A DNA stretch of 64,000 bases from Duganella alba (GTDB taxonomy: Bacteria > Pseudomonadota > Gammaproteobacteria > Burkholderiales > Burkholderiaceae_D), in assembly GCF_009674495.1 (NCBI RefSeq), contig NZ_WKJN01000010.1:124001-188000 (forward strand), written 5' to 3'. Below, piece by piece: positions 56,609 to 63,925 of the stretch. A program made the position numbers and the translations under genes. Below the pieces are notes generated by a model. That model worked only from the letters and a program-made list of their open reading frames with translations, was not told the origin of the DNA and ran no database searches. Position 1 is the first letter of the stretch. Every line of letters begins with the position of its first letter.

Positions 56609-56686
56609 TGGAAAACGATTTCAAGTTGTTTGAAATCGATTTCAATTTTTCTGAAATCGTTTTCTGTATTTGTGAAATCGATTTCA
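56609..56686. promoter_or_regulatory. Array of four LacI-type operators at 21-bp spacing
   Basis: Four 14-bp palindromes start at 56610, 56631, 56652 and 56673, each exactly 21 bp from the next. The second and fourth are perfect (TGAAATCGATTTCA); the first (GGAAAACGATTTCA) and third (TGAAATCGTTTTCT) deviate slightly. The region separates the divergent TonB receptor and halogenase-like genes. The spacing equals two helical turns, so all four sites face the same side of the DNA. Confidence 0.85.
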
Positions 56687-56697
56687 TGGTACATAAT
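56670..56697 (+). promoter_or_regulatory. Possible promoter of the halogenase-like gene
   Basis: TTGTGA at 56670-56675 and CATAAT at 56692-56697 are 16 bp apart. The fourth operator lies within the spacer. On the minus strand TTGACA (56715-56710) could be the -35 of the receptor, but no good -10 is seen. Confidence 0.45.
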
Positions 56698-56811
56698 CCC
56701 GGTTACAGATGTCAATTTAAAAATTGTAGCAGCGTTGTATCACTTGCGCAGTCGGCCATCCGCCAGAGTGACAGTGCTGACTTGCCCAGTGACACAGGAG
56801 ACAAAATCGCG

Positions 56812-58371
56812 ATGAAAACGTTACCAAAAAATGCCGTCAAAGAAGTCCTGATCGTTGGCGGCGGCACCGCCGGCTGGCTGACTGCCTGTTTTTTAGCCAA
56901 ACAACTGGGCGCCGGCGCGGACGCCGACAGCGTCCGCATCACACTGGTGGAATCCAGGGACATCGGCATCATCGGCGTTGGCGAGGGCACCTTCCCCTCG
57001 ATCCGCGGCACCCTGGCCACCATCGGCATCGACGAAGCGCGTTTCATCCGCGAGTGCAACGGCACCTTCAAGCAGGGCATCCGTTTCAACCACTGGGTGC
57101 GCGAACCGGGCGCCAAGGGCGCCGACCACTACTTCCATCCTTTCAGCCTGCCCAGCCAGCGCCCCGGCGGACCGGAACTGCTGCCCTACTGGCTGCAAGG
57201 CGCGGCCGGCGACGGCGTGGCGTTTGCCGCCGCGGCGACCATGCAGAAGCGCGTCGCCGATGCGTCGCGCGCCCCGAAGCGCCCGGGCGACGCCGACTTC
57301 ACCGGACCGCTGAACTACGCCTACCACTTCGACGCCGGCAAGTTCGCCGCCCTGCTCTGCACCCACGCGCAATCGCTGGGCGTGCGGCATGTGCAGGCCA
57401 CGGTGGAACGCGTGGCGCTGGATGACGACGGCGCCATCGGCGCGGTGCATACAAAGGAAGCGGGCGTGCTGACGGCCGACCTGTATATCGACTGCACCGG
57501 CTTCCGCGCGGCGCTGATCGGCGAGGCGCTGGGCACCAGCTTCCGCAACATCAACGACGTGCTGTTCGTCGACCGCGCGCTGGCGATGCAGGTGCCCTAT
57601 GAGCGGCCGGACGCGCCGATCGCCTCCTACACCATCGCCACCGCGCACGAGGCGGGGTGGACCTGGGACATCGGCCTGCACCAGCGGCGCGGCATCGGCT
57701 ATGTGTATTCGAGCCGCCACACCGACGACACGCGCGCCGAGGAAATCCTGCGCGGCTATATCGGCAAGCCGGCCGAGGACCTCAATCCGCGCCAGCTCAA
57801 GCTGAATGTCGGCTACCGCGAGCAGCATTGGGTGAAGAACTGCGTGGCGGTGGGCTTGTCGGGCGGCTTCCTGGAGCCGCTGGAATCGTCGGGCATCGGG
57901 CTGATTGAAACGGCGGCCTACCTGGTCAGCTACCTGTTCCCGCACGACGGCGACTTCGCGCCGGTGGCCAAGGTGTACAACGAGATGATGAAGGCGCGCT
58001 ACGAGCGCATCGTCGATTTCGTCAAGCTGCACTACTGCCTGACGCAGCGCCGGGACAACGCCTTCTGGATCGACAACGCCGACGCCGCCAGCATTCCGGA
58101 CTCGCTGCAGGACAAGCTGGCCATGTGGCGCAAGCGCGCGCCGCACCGCATGGACTTCGTGGTCGATTACGAGATGTATCCGCCATCGAGCTGGCAGTAT
58201 GTGCTGTACGGGATGGAGTATCCGACGGCGTTGTACGCCAACGCCCGCACGCTGCCGCGCATGGAGGAGGCGCGCCAGGAATTCGCCATGATCGCGCAGG
58301 TGTCGCAGCGCGCGCTGGCCGACCTGCCGGACCACCGCGCCATGGTGGAGCACCTGCTGCGACGTCACTGA
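56812..58371 (+). CDS. Flavin-dependent tryptophan halogenase-like protein
   Basis: A 519-residue FAD protein of the PrnA/BrvH family. The GGGTAGW dinucleotide motif is at 16-22, GEGTFPSI at 58-65, the catalytic Lys87 in NGTFKQGIRF, and Glu358 in FLEPLESSGIG. The diagnostic WxWxIP appears as GWTWDIG (residues 282-288), so the proline is glycine. Family members next to TonB receptors are known from Xanthomonas and Brevundimonas, and some halogenate indoles in vitro. The natural substrate is unknown. It is divergent from the receptor, with the operator array between. Confidence 0.87.
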   Translation: MKTLPKNAVKEVLIVGGGTAGWLTACFLAKQLGAGADADSVRITLVESRDIGIIGVGEGTFPSIRGTLATIGIDEARFIRECNGTFKQGIRFNHWVREPGAKGADHYFHPFSLPSQRPGGPELLPYWLQGAAGDGVAFAAAATMQKRVADASRAPKRPGDADFTGPLNYAYHFDAGKFAALLCTHAQSLGVRHVQATVERVALDDDGAIGAVHTKEAGVLTADLYIDCTGFRAALIGEALGTSFRNINDVLFVDRALAMQVPYERPDAPIASYTIATAHEAGWTWDIGLHQRRGIGYVYSSRHTDDTRAEEILRGYIGKPAEDLNPRQLKLNVGYREQHWVKNCVAVGLSGGFLEPLESSGIGLIETAAYLVSYLFPHDGDFAPVAKVYNEMMKARYERIVDFVKLHYCLTQRRDNAFWIDNADAASIPDSLQDKLAMWRKRAPHRMDFVVDYEMYPPSSWQYVLYGMEYPTALYANARTLPRMEEARQEFAMIAQVSQRALADLPDHRAMVEHLLRRH

Positions 58372-58377
58372 CCCCGC

Positions 58378-58399
58378 CGTTCCCGCGCAGGCGGGAACG
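58378..58399. repeat. Hairpin between convergent genes
   Basis: A perfect 9-bp stem (58378-58386 with 58391-58399) with a GCAG loop fills the 31-bp gap between the halogenase-like gene and the convergent MFS gene. It lacks a T run on either strand; a bidirectional terminator or a small dispersed repeat are both possible. Confidence 0.5.
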
Positions 58400-58402
58400 A
58401 CG

Positions 58403-59545
58403 CTACCCGGCGCGGGCCGCGCCCAGCCGGGCGCTGGCGGCGATCAGCAGCATGAAGCAACCAAGGCCGCCGAACGCCAGATTGAGGCTGGACGCATGCG
58501 CCACAAAACCGATCATCGCCGGCCCGGCCAGAATACCAACATAACCCAGCGTGGTCACCGCGCCGATGGCCAGGCTGGCCGGCATCGCGCTCTGATTGCC
58601 GGCTGCCGTGAACAGGATCGGCACCACGTTCGACGCACCCAGACCGATCAGCACAAAGCCCACCAGCGCCAGCGGCGCGGACGGCGCCAGCACCGACAGG
58701 AAGAAACCGGCCGCGCCGCACAAGCCGCCGACCAGCAGCACGCGCTTGCCGCCCAGCGCGCGCACCACGCGGTCGCCGGTCAGGCGGCCCAGCGTCATGG
58801 CGATGGCAAAGGCCGCGTAACCAAGGCCGCCACGGCTGGGGTCCAGCCCCTGCTCCGTGGTCAGCAGCAAAGCGCTCCAGTCGAGGATCGCGCCTTCGGC
58901 CAGGAAGGACAGGAAGCACAGCGCGCCGATGAAGATCACCGCGCCGTGCGGCACCACGAACAGCGGCGCATCGCGCTCGGCCGCATCCGGCTCGCGCAGC
59001 AGATGCGGCGCGCTCACAACCAGCGACAGGGCCACCAGCGCCGAGATCACCGCGGCGGACGCGGTCGGCGTCATGCCGGCCCACAGCATCAGCGCCATCA
59101 GTCCCGCGCCGATAAAGCCGCCGACGCTGAACAGGCCGTGGAAGCCGGACATCAGCGAACCGCCGCTTGCGCGCTCGACGATCACCGCCTGCACATTCAT
59201 CGCCACATCCAGCGTGCCGATCGAGGCGCCCACCGCAAACAGCGTCGCCCCCAATAGCAACGGCGTCGACGCATACGCCAGAAACGGCACGAACAGACAG
59301 GTGAAGGCGCCGGAGATCAGCACCACCAGCCGGCAGCCGTAGCGCGACGTCAGCAGGCCGGTGACCGGCATCGCCACCAGCGAGCCGCCGCCCAGGCACA
59401 ACAGCAGCAGGCCCAGTTCCGCCTCGCCGAGCGCCAGCCGCGTTTTGGCGAACGGCACCAGCGGCGCCCAGGCCGCCATGGCCAGGCCGGCCGCCAGAAA
59501 GGCGAGACGGGTGGATAAACGCTGCTGCGGGCCGACTTGATTCAT
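58403..59545 (-). CDS. MFS transporter (YbjJ/FucP-like)
   Basis: A 380-residue inner-membrane protein with about twelve helices in two six-helix halves. It opens RLAFLAAGLAMAAWAPLVPFAK, has the TSRYGCRLVV loop after helix 2 and the TGDRVVRALGGKRVLLVGG loop in the second half, as in YbjJ-like MFS carriers of unknown substrate. The ATG at 59543-59545 starts directly at the first helix; a 34-codon longer frame was rejected. It converges on the halogenase-like gene. Confidence 0.85.
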   Translation of the reverse strand: MNQVGPQQRLSTRLAFLAAGLAMAAWAPLVPFAKTRLALGEAELGLLLLCLGGGSLVAMPVTGLLTSRYGCRLVVLISGAFTCLFVPFLAYASTPLLLGATLFAVGASIGTLDVAMNVQAVIVERASGGSLMSGFHGLFSVGGFIGAGLMALMLWAGMTPTASAAVISALVALSLVVSAPHLLREPDAAERDAPLFVVPHGAVIFIGALCFLSFLAEGAILDWSALLLTTEQGLDPSRGGLGYAAFAIAMTLGRLTGDRVVRALGGKRVLLVGGLCGAAGFFLSVLAPSAPLALVGFVLIGLGASNVVPILFTAAGNQSAMPASLAIGAVTTLGYVGILAGPAMIGFVAHASSLNLAFGGLGCFMLLIAASARLGAARAG

Positions 59546-59676
59546 GCGCGATCGCCTTCCATGGATGAGGCCCACAGTATAGTCAATCCGCACCAAGATG
59601 GCGCATATGTTGGAGCACGAACATACCACTTGCCAGCCGCAGCGCATGATGGCTTCACCAACAATAAGGAGCTACC

Positions 59677-60576
59677 ATGCAAACACAACCTCTCAACGCC
59701 GGCGTCGCTGTCGCCACCACGGCAAACGGCGACGGTAACGCCTCCGGAGTATCCTGGGGCGCCATCCTGGCCGGCGCCGCCGCTGCCGCCGCGCTGTCCT
59801 TCATCCTGCTGATCCTCGGCATGGGCCTGGGCCTGTCGTCGGTCTCGCCCTACCAGTACAACAGCACCCCGCTGGGCACCGCCAGCATCGCCTGGATCGC
59901 CTTCATGCAGCTGGCCGCTTCCGGCATCGGCGGCTACATGGCCGGCCGTCTGCGCGTCAAGTGGGCCAGCATCCATGGCGATGAAGTCTACTTCCGCGAC
60001 ACCGCCCACGGCCTGCTGGCCTGGGCCGTGGCAACGCTGGTGACCGTGGCCGTGCTGGCCGGCGGCGCACGCGCCGCACTGAGCGGCGCCATCGACACCG
60101 GCGCCGCCGTGGCGACCGCCGCAGCCCCTGCCGCCGGCGCCGCAGCCGCCAACGCCGGTGGCCGCAGCAACACCTACTTCGCCGACATGGTGCTGCGTTC
60201 GCCGAATGGCGACGTGGCCACCGATGCGCAGCGCAGCGAAATCAACCGCATCCTGATCACCGATATGGCTTCGGGCAAAATCAGCGGCGAAGACCGCGTC
60301 TACCTGGCGCAACTGGTTGCCAAGCGCACCGGCATGACCCAGGCGGAAGCTGAACAGCGCGTTGACCTGATCTACGCACAGGCTACGCAAGCGGCCAACG
60401 AAGCCAAGGCCAAAGCCATGGCTGCCGCTGAAGAAGCCCGCAAAGCTGCCGCCCACTCGGCGCTGTGGATGTTTGTCGCCCTGCTGCTGGGCGCCTTCAT
60501 CGCCGCCATCTCCGCCATCGCCGGCGGCCGTAACCGTGACCACGCCCGCGTGCTGGTCGTGCAACGCACCATCTAA
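59677..60576 (+). CDS. Uncharacterised multi-pass membrane protein
   Basis: A 299-residue membrane protein. Hydrophobic helices are at about 27-51, 68-88, 108-128 and 262-284, with a soluble stretch at about 155-255 that contains an Ala/Glu/Lys-rich coiled-coil-like segment (AEAEQRVDLIYAQATQAANE). Similar proteins are widespread in proteobacteria without a known role. A 24-residue membrane peptide gene follows 15 bp later and is probably co-expressed. Confidence 0.75.
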   Translation: MQTQPLNAGVAVATTANGDGNASGVSWGAILAGAAAAAALSFILLILGMGLGLSSVSPYQYNSTPLGTASIAWIAFMQLAASGIGGYMAGRLRVKWASIHGDEVYFRDTAHGLLAWAVATLVTVAVLAGGARAALSGAIDTGAAVATAAAPAAGAAAANAGGRSNTYFADMVLRSPNGDVATDAQRSEINRILITDMASGKISGEDRVYLAQLVAKRTGMTQAEAEQRVDLIYAQATQAANEAKAKAMAAAEEARKAAAHSALWMFVALLLGAFIAAISAIAGGRNRDHARVLVVQRTI

Positions 60577-60591
60577 AACAAGGAGAACACC

Positions 60592-60666
60592 ATGCGTTCG
60601 ATCTTACTGCTGTTACTGGGCATCCCCCTGCCGATCGTCATCCTGATCGCCCTGTTCGTGCGTTAA
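60592..60666 (+). CDS. 24-residue hydrophobic membrane peptide
   Basis: A very short gene with AAGGAG six bases before its ATG encodes MRSILLLLLGIPLPIVILIA plus four residues, a single membrane helix with a positive start and a positive end. Peptides of this kind (MRSILL...GIP.PI) recur in proteobacteria next to membrane proteins. It follows the multi-pass protein gene by 15 bp and may be its small partner. Its stop overlaps the convergent hydrolase stop. Confidence 0.72.
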   Translation: MRSILLLLLGIPLPIVILIALFVR

Positions 60667-61646
60667 AGCCTGTCGGCGTCGATCACCGCCTGCGCAAAGG
60701 CCTGCGGGGCTTCCTGCGGCAGGTTGTGGCCGACGCCACCGGTAATCAGTTCGTGCCTGTATTTGCCGGTGAAGCGTTTCGCGTAGGCGGCCGGCTCCGG
60801 ATGCGGCGCGCCGTTCGCATCGCCTTCCATGGTGATGGTCGGCACGCTGATGTTCGGCGACGTGGCCAGCTTCGCTTCCAGGTCCGCATACTTCGCCTCC
60901 CCCTTTTCCAATCCCAGACGCCAGCGATAGTTGGATACCGTGACCGCCGCATGGTCCGGATTCTCCAGCGAGACCGCGCTGCGCGCATAGGTCGCATCAT
61001 CGAACTGCCACTGCGGCGAGGCCAGCTTCCAGATCAATTTCGCGAACTCGCGGTGATTCTTTTCGTAGCCGATGCGGCCACGCTCGGTGGCGAAGTAGAA
61101 CTGATACCACCACTGCAGTTCCGCCGCCGGCGGCAATGGCTGCTTGCCCGCTTCCTGGCTGCCGATCAGGTAGCCGCTGACCGACACCAGCGACTTCACG
61201 CGTTGCGGCCACAGGGCGGCGACGATGTCGGCGGTGCGTGCGCCCCAGTCGTAGCCGGCCAGCGTCGCCTTGTCGATCTTCAGCGCATCCATCAGCGCGA
61301 TCACATCGGCCGCCAGCGCGGCCGGCTCGCCATTGCGCACCGCTTGCGGATCAAGGAAACGCGTGGTGCCGTAGCCGCGCAGGTGCGGCACGATGACGCG
61401 ATAGCCTTGCGCGGTGAGTTTCGGCGCCACCTCCACAAAACTGTTGATGTCGTATGGCCAGCCGTGCAGCAGGATCACCACCGGGCCGTTGGCCGGGCCT
61501 TCGTCGACATAGCCGACATTCAGCTCGCCGGCGTTGATCTGCTTGATGGTGGCGAAGGTGGCCGGCTCCGCGGCCTGGGCCTGGCCGGCCAGGGCGGCGA
61601 TAGCGAATGCGGTGGCGGCGACGATGTTGCGGTAGGTGGTGTTCAT
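60663..61646 (-). CDS. Epoxide hydrolase-like alpha/beta hydrolase, exported
   Basis: A 327-residue alpha/beta hydrolase with a signal peptide ending around QAQA (residue 25). HGWPYD at 61-66 is the oxyanion motif of epoxide hydrolases and haloalkane dehalogenases. The nucleophile is Asp133 in LAGYDWGART, and the terminal His is in GGVGHNLPQEAP. It should open epoxides or cleave carbon-halogen bonds in the periplasm; which of the two cannot be told. Its start codon overlaps the stop of the GFA gene by one base (TAATG). Confidence 0.85.
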   Translation of the reverse strand: MNTTYRNIVAATAFAIAALAGQAQAAEPATFATIKQINAGELNVGYVDEGPANGPVVILLHGWPYDINSFVEVAPKLTAQGYRVIVPHLRGYGTTRFLDPQAVRNGEPAALAADVIALMDALKIDKATLAGYDWGARTADIVAALWPQRVKSLVSVSGYLIGSQEAGKQPLPPAAELQWWYQFYFATERGRIGYEKNHREFAKLIWKLASPQWQFDDATYARSAVSLENPDHAAVTVSNYRWRLGLEKGEAKYADLEAKLATSPNISVPTITMEGDANGAPHPEPAAYAKRFTGKYRHELITGGVGHNLPQEAPQAFAQAVIDADRL

Positions 61647-62023
61647 TATGCGTCCTCCAGGATAACGGTGGAAAGGCTGGCGCCATCATTGACGCCGGCA
61701 TCGAAAGAATAAGGATCGACGCCATCGAGGCAGCCGATGTTCACGCGCCACAGCAAGGGATCTTTGCGCGTTTGATGGAAGGGATAAATCCCGCAGTACT
61801 TGCAGAAATAATGCCTGGCCACGCGGGTGTTGAACTGGTAGAGGGTGAGCGCATCCTCGCCCTGGATGATCGTCAGACCGGCGGCCGGAAACAGCGGTGA
61901 CATCAGCGCGCCCTTGCGGCGGCACAGGCTGCAGTTGCAGCGCGCGGCCGGCGTCAGCACGCTGCGCACTTCAAACTTCACCGCGCCGCAATGGCAGGAA
62001 CCGTGGTGGACATCGTTGGACAT
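61646..62023 (-). CDS. GFA family (CENP-V/Gfa-like) zinc protein
   Basis: A 125-residue protein of the glutathione-dependent formaldehyde-activating family. The zinc cysteines are in GSCHCGAVKFEV, CNCSLCRRKG and YFCKYCGIYPFH. Members bind two zinc ions; the enzymatic role in formaldehyde detoxification is doubtful for most. It is coupled to the downstream hydrolase and lies 17 bp after ohr on the same strand, so a stress-related transcript ohr-gfa-hydrolase is likely. Confidence 0.9.
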   Translation of the reverse strand: MSNDVHHGSCHCGAVKFEVRSVLTPAARCNCSLCRRKGALMSPLFPAAGLTIIQGEDALTLYQFNTRVARHYFCKYCGIYPFHQTRKDPLLWRVNIGCLDGVDPYSFDAGVNDGASLSTVILEDA

Positions 62024-62040
62024 GATGCGCTCCCCCTTCT

Positions 62041-62448
62041 TCAGACCAGGTTGATCTGCACGTCGATATTGCCGCGCGTGAGCTTGGAGTACGGGCAGTT
62101 CTGGTGGGCGCCGTCGACGATGGCGCGGGCGGTGGCGCTGTCCACGCCGGGCAGGCTGACGTTCAGGCGCGCGGCCAGGAAGTAGCCGCTGTCGTCGTTG
62201 TTCAGATCGACTTCCGCATCGACGGCCAGGTCGGCGGGCAGCGTCACCTTCAGCGTGCCTGCCACCAGACCCATGGCGCCTATGAAGCAGGCCGACCAGC
62301 CGGCGGCAAACAGCTGCTCGGGATTGGTGCCGTGACCCGCGCTGCCTGGCGAAGACAGCTGGATATCCAGACGGCCGTCGCTGCTGCGCGCGGCACCTTC
62401 GCGGCCGCCGGTGGTGTGGGTTTTGCCGGTGTACAGAACTTTGCTCAT
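62041..62448 (-). CDS. ohr: Organic hydroperoxide resistance protein Ohr
   Basis: A 135-residue Ohr of the OsmC superfamily. The peroxidatic Cys54 is in GWSACFIGAMG and the resolving Cys118 in HQNCPYSKL, with GHGTNPEQLFAAG before the first. It reduces organic hydroperoxides with lipoyl or similar dithiols in the cytosol. The ATG at 62446-62448 follows AAGGAA; the longer frame crosses the operator region and was rejected. It is divergent from ohrR. Confidence 0.93.
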   Translation of the reverse strand: MSKVLYTGKTHTTGGREGAARSSDGRLDIQLSSPGSAGHGTNPEQLFAAGWSACFIGAMGLVAGTLKVTLPADLAVDAEVDLNNDDSGYFLAARLNVSLPGVDSATARAIVDGAHQNCPYSKLTRGNIDVQINLV

Positions 62449-62473
62449 GGTGAATTCCTTTGCGTGGATTAAT

Positions 62474-62489
62474 TTAAATCGCATCCGAT
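62474..62489. promoter_or_regulatory. OhrR operator copy 1 (ohr side)
   Basis: TTAAATCGCATCCGAT contains the inverted repeat ATCG-N4-CGAT. An identical 16-base copy lies 71 bp away at 62545-62560. One copy is near each of the divergent ohr and ohrR starts, fitting dual OhrR control. Confidence 0.65.
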
Positions 62490-62544
62490 AGAAGCGCATG
62501 CGTTGCATATTACCAGCAAATCTGGCCATGTCAAGCAATTCCGA

Positions 62545-62560
62545 TTAAATCGCATCCGAT
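62545..62560. promoter_or_regulatory. OhrR operator copy 2 (ohrR side)
   Basis: Identical to the 16 bases at 62474-62489 and in the same orientation. It is followed at once by GTATAAT, a -10-like box for ohrR, so repressor binding would block that promoter. Confidence 0.65.
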
Positions 62561-62592
62561 GTATAATCCGCTCATCGACAAGGAGGTGCACC

Positions 62593-63039
62593 ATGAGCAA
62601 ACCGACCACGCCGCAGCTGGCCGACTTTCTGTGCTTTGCGGTTTATTCCGCCAATCTGGCCTACGGCAAGGCGTACAAGCCGATCCTGGACAAGCTGGGG
62701 CTGACGTACACGCAATACATCGCCATCATCGCGTTATGGGAAGAAGACAACCAGACCGTGAGCGGCCTGGGCGAGAAGCTGTTCCTGGAATCGAACACGC
62801 TGACGCCGATCCTGAAAAAGCTGGAAGCGATGGGCTACGTCCACCGCGCCCGCGATCCCGCCGACGAGCGTGTGGTGCGCGTCGGCCTGACCGCCGAAGG
62901 CCGCGCCCTGCGCGAAAGCGCCCTGCACATGAACCTGCGCGACGCCACCGGCCTGACCGCCGAAGAATTCCCTGTCCTGCAAAAAGCCGTCGTCAAACTG
63001 CGCAACAACCTGGTGAAGGCCGCGCCGGGCAAAGGTTAA
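62593..63039 (+). CDS. ohrR: MarR family regulator OhrR
   Basis: A 148-residue MarR-type repressor. The reactive Cys14 lies in DFLCFAVYSANLAYGKAYKP, the OhrR hallmark. The winged helix covers about 50-100 (LGEKLFLESNTLTPILKKLE and DPADERVVRVGLT). No second cysteine is present, so it belongs to the one-cysteine type that needs a small thiol for full oxidation. AGGAGG precedes the ATG. It should repress ohr and itself until organic peroxides oxidise Cys14. Confidence 0.92.
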   Translation: MSKPTTPQLADFLCFAVYSANLAYGKAYKPILDKLGLTYTQYIAIIALWEEDNQTVSGLGEKLFLESNTLTPILKKLEAMGYVHRARDPADERVVRVGLTAEGRALRESALHMNLRDATGLTAEEFPVLQKAVVKLRNNLVKAAPGKG

Positions 63040-63045
63040 GCAATA

Positions 63046-63113
63046 CCGACTAGCTCAATATCGCGTTCGCCAGCCATGCCAAGATTGCTGACGAACGCGA
63101 TATCGGGAGTCGG
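63046..63113. repeat. Long interrupted inverted repeat before the HNHP gene
   Basis: ATATCGCGTTCG at 63058-63069 pairs with 63092-63103, and the stem is extended inwards by CAGC/GCTG (71-74 with 87-90) and outwards by CCGACT/AGTCGG (63046-63051 with 63108-63113). The probable ribosome site GGGAG (63105-63109) is in the outer part of the structure, only 7 bp before the ATG at 63116. It marks the edge between GC-rich chromosome and the AT-richer module. Confidence 0.6.
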
Positions 63114-63115
63114 CG

Positions 63116-63673
63116 ATGTGGAGCAATCAGTCACCGTGGGACTTTTCCATTTACGACAAAGCGACACCACGTTGCCCACCGAGCGGAGCGACTCCCGCGC
63201 AACTTGCGGCCCTAGCCTGGGAAAATCAGGTGCGACACGAAAAAATTGAACATGGAGCATTCTTCGATGCCAAAGGCGTGATAATCCTGGCGAAACAAGG
63301 ACTACAATCAAGTGTCGGTTTTACCTTGGTCGAACTTCAGAGAGTGAACGGCACCCTGTTCAGCCACAATCATCCCAGCGGACACTCATTCTCTGCTGGA
63401 GATATTGTACTGAGCAGTGAATGCAAACTGGTCGAATTACGCGCAGTAAGCCCAGACTGGCGGCATTTCATGCGATTCAAAAATGGCTGGCCTAGCCGGC
63501 CAGCCATCCTGTGGGAACAAAAACGCGCTGAACCGCAAGCGAAAGCGGACGTGACACATGAGATCAGAGCCGGCCGCTTAGATCCACGATACGGGACTTG
63601 GGAAATCAGTCACAGGATCGTGGCGCAGATCGCGGCCAAGTTTAATATCCTCTATCAACGGGAGCCCTCATGA
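63116..63673 (+). CDS. HNHP-motif (JAMM/RadC-like) protein, toxin-domain candidate
   Basis: A 185-residue soluble protein. The core FSHNHPSGHSFSAGDIV gives His84, His86, Ser93 and Asp96, the JAMM-type metal motif seen in RadC and in C-terminal domains of phage head proteins and polymorphic toxins. Glu45 in KIEHGAFF may complete the site. The rest is not recognised. It is AT-richer than ohrR upstream. Its stop overlaps the next ATG (ATGA), so it forms a tight pair with a 72-residue protein. A stand-alone toxin with its antidote, or a mobile-element fragment, are the main options. Confidence 0.6.
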   Translation: MWSNQSPWDFSIYDKATPRCPPSGATPAQLAALAWENQVRHEKIEHGAFFDAKGVIILAKQGLQSSVGFTLVELQRVNGTLFSHNHPSGHSFSAGDIVLSSECKLVELRAVSPDWRHFMRFKNGWPSRPAILWEQKRAEPQAKADVTHEIRAGRLDPRYGTWEISHRIVAQIAAKFNILYQREPS

Positions 63674-63888
63674 ACAACGATCGCTTCATGCATGACCTGG
63701 AAGACTACTTAGCCAGCCAACGCATTCCAGCAGGCTGTGAGGACTGTGTCGTGGTGCACACGCAGGGCCTATATGTATGGATGCGGCCGGAGCAAGTCCG
63801 GCCAGATGAACTGATCTGCTTCTACGATGGGGATTACAGACAAGTGCTGTTGCCAACCGACCCTAGAATAAAAAGCAGGTTCCAATAA
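63670..63888 (+). CDS. Small 72-residue acidic protein, partner of the HNHP protein
   Basis: A soluble acidic protein with no membrane segment, opening MNNDRFMHDLEDYLASQRIP and containing CEDCVVVHTQGLYVWMRPEQ. No family is recognised. Its ATG overlaps the stop of the HNHP gene, and it ends 7 bp before the 3' end of the tRNA-Gly sequence on the other strand. Size, acidity and coupling would fit an immunity protein; this is inference only. Confidence 0.6.
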   Translation: MNNDRFMHDLEDYLASQRIPAGCEDCVVVHTQGLYVWMRPEQVRPDELICFYDGDYRQVLLPTDPRIKSRFQ

Positions 63889-63895
63889 GATGAAG

Positions 63896-63925
63896 TGGAG
63901 CGGGTGAAGGGAATCGAACCCTCGT
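63896..63925 (-). tRNA. 3' exon of tRNA-Gly, interrupted
   Basis: Read on the minus strand, these 30 bases form a complete T arm (GAGGG, loop TTCGATT, CCCTT), an acceptor 3' strand CACCCGC, discriminator T and an encoded CCA. The acceptor would pair with GCGGGTG, the 5' end of bacterial tRNA-Gly, and the T-arm sequence fits the UCC isoacceptor as I recall it. Upstream of the T arm the sequence does not continue into an anticodon arm but into a group II intron end. The 5' part is outside the window, so the anticodon is unseen. Confidence 0.8.

Noticed and set aside
56609..56686. CRISPR-like repeat array
   Set aside because: The four repeats are 14-bp palindromes at a 21-bp period, leaving only 7-bp gaps. 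That is far too short for spacers, so an operator array is the right reading.
54337..58371. A 1344-codon open frame on the plus strand
   Set aside because: Its first two thirds are antisense to the TonB receptor and have a low-complexity His/Arg/Val-rich composition typical of shadow frames in GC-rich DNA. Only the part from 56812, which has a ribosome site and the halogenase fold, is real.
62503..62592. A longer OhrR starting at 62503
   Set aside because: The extra 30 codons cross the second operator and promoter, and AGGAGG stands right before the ATG at 62593.
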